In this document: piece by piece, positions 6,201-8,818 of the stretch
Layout of the letters: every line of letters begins with the position of its first letter
Position numbering within the stretch: the first letter of the stretch is position 1
NCBI GenBank assembly: GCA_028712915.1
Contig: JAQTPJ010000024.1
Coordinates: 1-8,818, forward strand
Source of the DNA: Candidatus Omnitrophota bacterium
Lineage (GTDB): Bacteria > Omnitrophota > Gorgyraeia > Velamenicoccales > JABMQK01
Direction: 5' to 3'
Length of the DNA stretch: 8,818 nt
Program-made: the position numbers and the translations under genes
Notes under the pieces: model-generated
What the model saw: the letters and a program-made list of their open reading frames with translations, nothing else
Told to the model about the DNA's origin: nothing
Databases searched by the model: none

Positions 6201-6228
6201 ATTATAAGCGTATATTTTGTAGTGTCAA
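6201..6228 (-). promoter_or_regulatory. Consensus sigma-70-type promoter of the AAA-DUF4143 gene
   Basis: On the minus strand a perfect TTGACA (6223-6228) is separated by 16 bp from a perfect TATAAT (6201-6206). The start codon is at 6187-6185, only 13 bases below the -10 box, so transcription should begin about 5-8 bases before the ATG. No Shine-Dalgarno fits in that space. Confidence 0.85.
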
Positions 6229-6251
6229 CCATTTTTTACGCTATTATTGCG

Positions 6252-6334
6252 GATAACTCTCTCTTATCTGATACTCTGGTATCTGAACTCTCCATCTGGT
6301 AATCTGGTGCTCTGATAATCTCTTATCTGCAATC
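6252..6334. repeat. TCTG quasi-heptad tract
   Basis: The word TCTG (with TCTC variants) recurs at 6267, 6275, 6282, 6289, 6295, 6303, 6311, 6319, 6326 and 6333, with steps of six to eight bases and a mean near seven. It runs directly into heptamer tract D and lies upstream of the AAA-DUF4143 promoter. Confidence 0.7.
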
Positions 6335-6495
6335 TGCCATTAGCTATTAGCCATTTGCCATTTGCTATTTGCCATTAGCTATTAGCCATTAGCCATTTGC
6401 AGATTACTATTCGCCATTAGCCATTTGCTATTTGCCATTCGCCATTCGCTATTCGCCATTTGCAAATTACTATTAGCTATTTGCTATTCGCAATC
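6335..6495. repeat. Heptamer tract D (about 23 units, overlaps the end of the S74 protein gene)
   Basis: Twenty-three seven-base units without loss of register, mostly NGCYATT. Two variant pairs, TGCAGAT-TACTATT (6398-6411) and TGCAAAT-TACTATT (6461-6474), lie exactly 63 bp (nine units) apart. The last units encode the C-terminal residues IANSK and the TAG stop (6477-6479) of the neighbouring gene. Confidence 0.92.
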
Positions 6496-8818
6496 TGCAG
6501 CCTCTTCTCTAATTCTTCCAACCTCTTTTCTAACTCCTCAATCTTCTTTTGTTGTTCTTGTATTGCATTTGTTAATACGGCGGTATATGCCATATACTTG
6601 AAAGATTCTATTTCTCCGTTAATTTTAGTTACCAATAACGGATTAATATCTTCCGCTTCCTCGGCAATAAAACCAAAGTCTCTATCACCAGTGCTCTTCC
6701 AGTTGAATTCCACAGGCCTCATTTTTTTAACAACATCCATCCCTAAATTGAAATCAGTAATGTTCTCTTTGTATCTTCTGCTGGAAGAATACCTTGTTAA
6801 TTTATAAGCGCCAGCGCCTGTGCTAGCGATATAACCCACATAACTACCCCCTGTAGAAATTAAGTCTCCGGCTATATCTCCATCAACATCCAATTTGACA
6901 ACTGGGTTTGTCGTCCCGATGCCGACGTTGCCGTTCTTAAGCACGGTCAAGGCATTGGCTTTGGCGCTGCTGCTTGTACCAATTCCAATCTCAAACAGGG
7001 GGTCTGTCACAACCCAGCTGCTTGCTGTCCCACCTCCGGCATTAAATCTACCGATGGCAAAACCAGCGTATGATTCCGCGGTGGTGTTATAACCCATAGC
7101 GGTGGAACCGCTGCCGCTGGCGGTGGTGTTATAATTCATAGCGGTGGAAGAAAAGCCGCTGGCGGTGGTACTAATACCCATGGCGGTGGAGTGGAGGCCG
7201 CTGGCAGTGGTGTCATACCCCATGGCGGTGGAATCGCTGCCGCTGGCAGTGGTGTTATAACCCATAGCAACTGCATAATCAGCTGATGCGCTATTTCCCG
7301 ATGAACCAATGGTAGCTGCGCCGCCTGACGATGTTTCTACATCAAGTTTGGCAGATGGGCTCGTCGTCCCGATGCCGACGTTGCCGTTGCTATCCAAAAC
7401 CATCCTTCCATTTGTTCCATTTGTTCCAAATTGGAGTTTTCCAGTTCCGGAAGCAGTAAGAAAATACATATCTTGATTTGCAGTTGATTGATAAATATTT
7501 GCACCACTTGCTCCATTAAATTGAAGTTCATATCCTCCTGCATTCAAAATATCTAATTTCGCTCCCGGGTTCGTCGTCCCGATGCCGACGTTGCCGCCGT
7601 TTGGATTCAATAGTATTGGATATTTACCTGATAAATCAGTGGCTACGGTTGCTTGTAACCATGCTGCTGTAGACCCTATCCCCATATCCAATACTAATTC
7701 TCCTGATGTTTGAGATAATCTCAAAGAACCATTCTGGGCTGTCCCACTTGTGGATGGTAAGGCATACGTGCCTTTAACTTCCAATTTTAAGTCTGGATTC
7801 GTCTCCCCGATGCCGACGTTGGCATTCATCATCGCAATTTTACCATCTGCTGGAAATGAAAGGTAGCCACCGGCTGAGCCGCTCCAATACAACATGTAAT
7901 TTCGTGTATTTCCGACAACTGCTGAATTATTAAATATTCCATAACCTGAAGCCCTCATATTGCCGCTGACATCCAATTTATAACTTCCCGGCGTCATCCC
8001 GATGCCCACGTTTGTGCCGTTGTCATAAACAACACTTGAGGCGATAGCGCTGGTCCCATTGCCTTTTAACAGATAATTGCTTGTCAAGGTAGACGCGCCT
8101 GTGCCGCCGTCAGCAACAGCTACATCTGTGCCGCCGGACTTATAGACCGTTGAATCTAAGGCATGGGTATGCGAAGTTGTAGTCAGAGAGTTAGTGGAAG
8201 TTGAAGTGATGCTTGAGGGTGTGCCCATCGTTACAGTGCCGCTGGTGGTGAAATTGGTAAAGCTCATACCATTGCCTGAATTAACAGTGGTAACTGAGCC
8301 TGTGCCTGCGCCAATATCAGAGAGGACCTGCGCGCCGGTGCGGTACTTAAAGACTCCACTGTCTGACACGAGGAATTTATCATAATCAGAACTGCCCGCG
8401 CTGATTGTCTGGACTTTTAAGTCTCCGTTGACATCCAGTTTCGCCCCCGGATCAGTCGTCCCGATCCCGACAGCAGTGGGTTCAATCGTCACCATAGGGC
8501 CTGTCCCCGGATCAAGAGTAAGAACGCTAGCACCTTGCCTATTGTCTGAATAAATTAATGCGTTTGGAACCTCCCCTTGCGTATCATCTGGTGATAATTC
8601 TATAATAGAAGACGCCGTAGAAGGCGCTGTGCGCAAAGTTCCAAAAGTTCCTCCTGTAACAATAAGCCTTCCGCCAATCACATGTAGTTTCCCCTGCGGG
8701 CTCGCCGTCCCGATGCCCACGTTTGCGCCGTTGTCATAAACCACGCTTGAGGCGATAGCGCTGGTCCCATTGCCTTTTAACAGATAATTGCTTGTCAAGG
8801 TAGACGCGCCTGTGCCGC
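6477..8818 (-). CDS. NVGIG-repeat surface/fibre-like protein with YadA-like head repeats and C-terminal peptidase S74 chaperone domain (5' end missing)
   Basis: At least 780 residues are visible; the frame stays open to the right edge, so the true start lies outside. The body consists of irregular units NVGIGTT.P.AKLDV, typical of trimeric fibre or adhesin-like proteins. At 7079-7290 there are about six YadA-head-like repeats of 14 residues (STAMGYNTTASGSG). The C-terminal 104 residues (6480-6791) are an intramolecular chaperone of endosialidase type: SSRRYKENI, then MRPVEFNWK, then DFGFIAEEAEDI, then ESFKYMAYTAVLTNAIQEQQKKIEEL. The family trimerises the fibre and cleaves itself off using a Ser/Lys pair; in SSRRYK the Ser and Lys positions are kept, while the usual Asp after Ser is Ser. 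A coiled coil (IEELEKRLEELEKRL) ends the protein. It may be a surface adhesin or a phage-like fibre; no phage genes are nearby. The stop lies in heptamer tract D. Confidence 0.85.
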   Translation of the reverse strand, partial: GTGASTLTSNYLLKGNGTSAIASSVVYDNGANVGIGTASPQGKLHVIGGRLIVTGGTFGTLRTAPSTASSIIELSPDDTQGEVPNALIYSDNRQGASVLTLDPGTGPMVTIEPTAVGIGTTDPGAKLDVNGDLKVQTISAGSSDYDKFLVSDSGVFKYRTGAQVLSDIGAGTGSVTTVNSGNGMSFTNFTTSGTVTMGTPSSITSTSTNSLTTTSHTHALDSTVYKSGGTDVAVADGGTGASTLTSNYLLKGNGTSAIASSVVYDNGTNVGIGMTPGSYKLDVSGNMRASGYGIFNNSAVVGNTRNYMLYWSGSAGGYLSFPADGKIAMMNANVGIGETNPDLKLEVKGTYALPSTSGTAQNGSLRLSQTSGELVLDMGIGSTAAWLQATVATDLSGKYPILLNPNGGNVGIGTTNPGAKLDILNAGGYELQFNGASGANIYQSTANQDMYFLTASGTGKLQFGTNGTNGRMVLDSNGNVGIGTTSPSAKLDVETSSGGAATIGSSGNSASADYAVAMGYNTTASGSDSTAMGYDTTASGLHSTAMGISTTASGFSSTAMNYNTTASGSGSTAMGYNTTAESYAGFAIGRFNAGGGTASSWVVTDPLFEIGIGTSSSAKANALTVLKNGNVGIGTTNPVVKLDVDGDIAGDLISTGGSYVGYIASTGAGAYKLTRYSSSRRYKENITDFNLGMDVVKKMRPVEFNWKSTGDRDFGFIAEEAEDINPLLVTKINGEIESFKYMAYTAVLTNAIQEQQKKIEELEKRLEELEKRLQIANSK
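7079..7268. repeat. 42-bp tandem repeats encoding YadA-like head motifs
   Basis: About four and a half tandem copies of a 42-bp unit containing GTGGTGTTATAACCCATAGC and a GGTGGA...CCGCTGGC part, diverged at a few positions each. Each encodes one 14-residue head repeat with the core STAMG..TTASG. In-frame length makes copy number changes tolerable. Confidence 0.85.
7998..8107. repeat. 110-bp intragenic direct repeat, copy 1
   Basis: Matches 8709-8818 at 107 of 110 positions by eye. It encodes the segment GASTLTSNYLLKGNGTSAIASSVVYDNGTNVGIG in the S74 protein. The high nucleotide identity compared with other units of the gene suggests recent duplication or gene conversion. Confidence 0.9.
8709..8818. 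repeat. 110-bp intragenic direct repeat, copy 2 (runs to window edge)
   Basis: Second copy of the repeat at 7998-8107, with three differences. The identity continues to the last base of the window, so the repeat may extend further. Confidence 0.9.

Noticed and set aside
6335..6495. CRISPR array or CRISPR-like repeats
   Set aside because: Units are 7 bp, contiguous and without spacers; no cas genes.
7337..7543. 68-residue minus-strand frame within the S74 gene
   Set aside because: An alternative frame of a repetitive gene; no start signal or recognisable domain.
8796..8798. TTG start for the S74 protein at 8798
   Set aside because: The same residues (STLTSNYLL) occur internally in the repeat at 7998-8107 and the frame is open to the window edge, so the gene is cut there.

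Overview
The window is a stretch of bacterial genome with six protein genes, all on the minus strand and so read right to left. They are separated by intergenic DNA that is unusually rich in short-period repeats. The organism cannot be named from the sequence alone. A lone GspE/PilB ATPase, a secreted Ig-like protein, a large NVGIG-repeat/S74 surface protein, an AAA-DUF4143 ATPase and a four-helix-bundle (23S-IVP family) gene set in heptamer-rich spacers together suggest an uncultured Gram-negative-type bacterium. A candidate phylum such as Omnitrophota would fit; this is inference. No rRNA, tRNA, transposase or CRISPR array is visible.

Layout in transcription order (right to left): a large surface or fibre-like protein ending in an intramolecular-chaperone (peptidase S74) domain, with its 5' end beyond the window (6477-8818); a heptamer tract and a second quasi-heptad tract (6252-6495); an AAA ATPase-DUF4143 gene with its own consensus promoter and almost no leader (5030-6187); a heptamer tract (4968-5023); a four-helix-bundle protein gene (4563-4922) held between inverted repeat arms (4483-4963); the GspE/PilB ATPase (2782-4419); a 431-bp spacer with two heptamer tracts, a 6-bp-period palindrome and a 123-bp hairpin element (2351-2781); a secreted Ig-like protein (833-2350); another palindromic spacer (676-832); an adenosine-specific-kinase family gene (166-648); and a last heptamer tract plus hairpin element (1-165).

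The genes do not form an obvious pathway. GspE/PilB could power export or pilus assembly, and two neighbours look like exported or surface proteins, but no other secretion or pilus genes are present. The most interesting part is the spacer DNA. A heptamer (NGCYATT on the plus strand) forms tracts that start at or within 8 bp of the stop codons of four genes. In three places the tract runs in the same 7-bp register into an AT-rich hairpin element. Two copies of that element are short and have no gene; the third carries the four-helix-bundle gene in its loop. This looks like a family of non-autonomous and gene-bearing versions of one element outside rRNA. Both window edges fall inside repeats, so the window may be an assembly contig broken at repeats.
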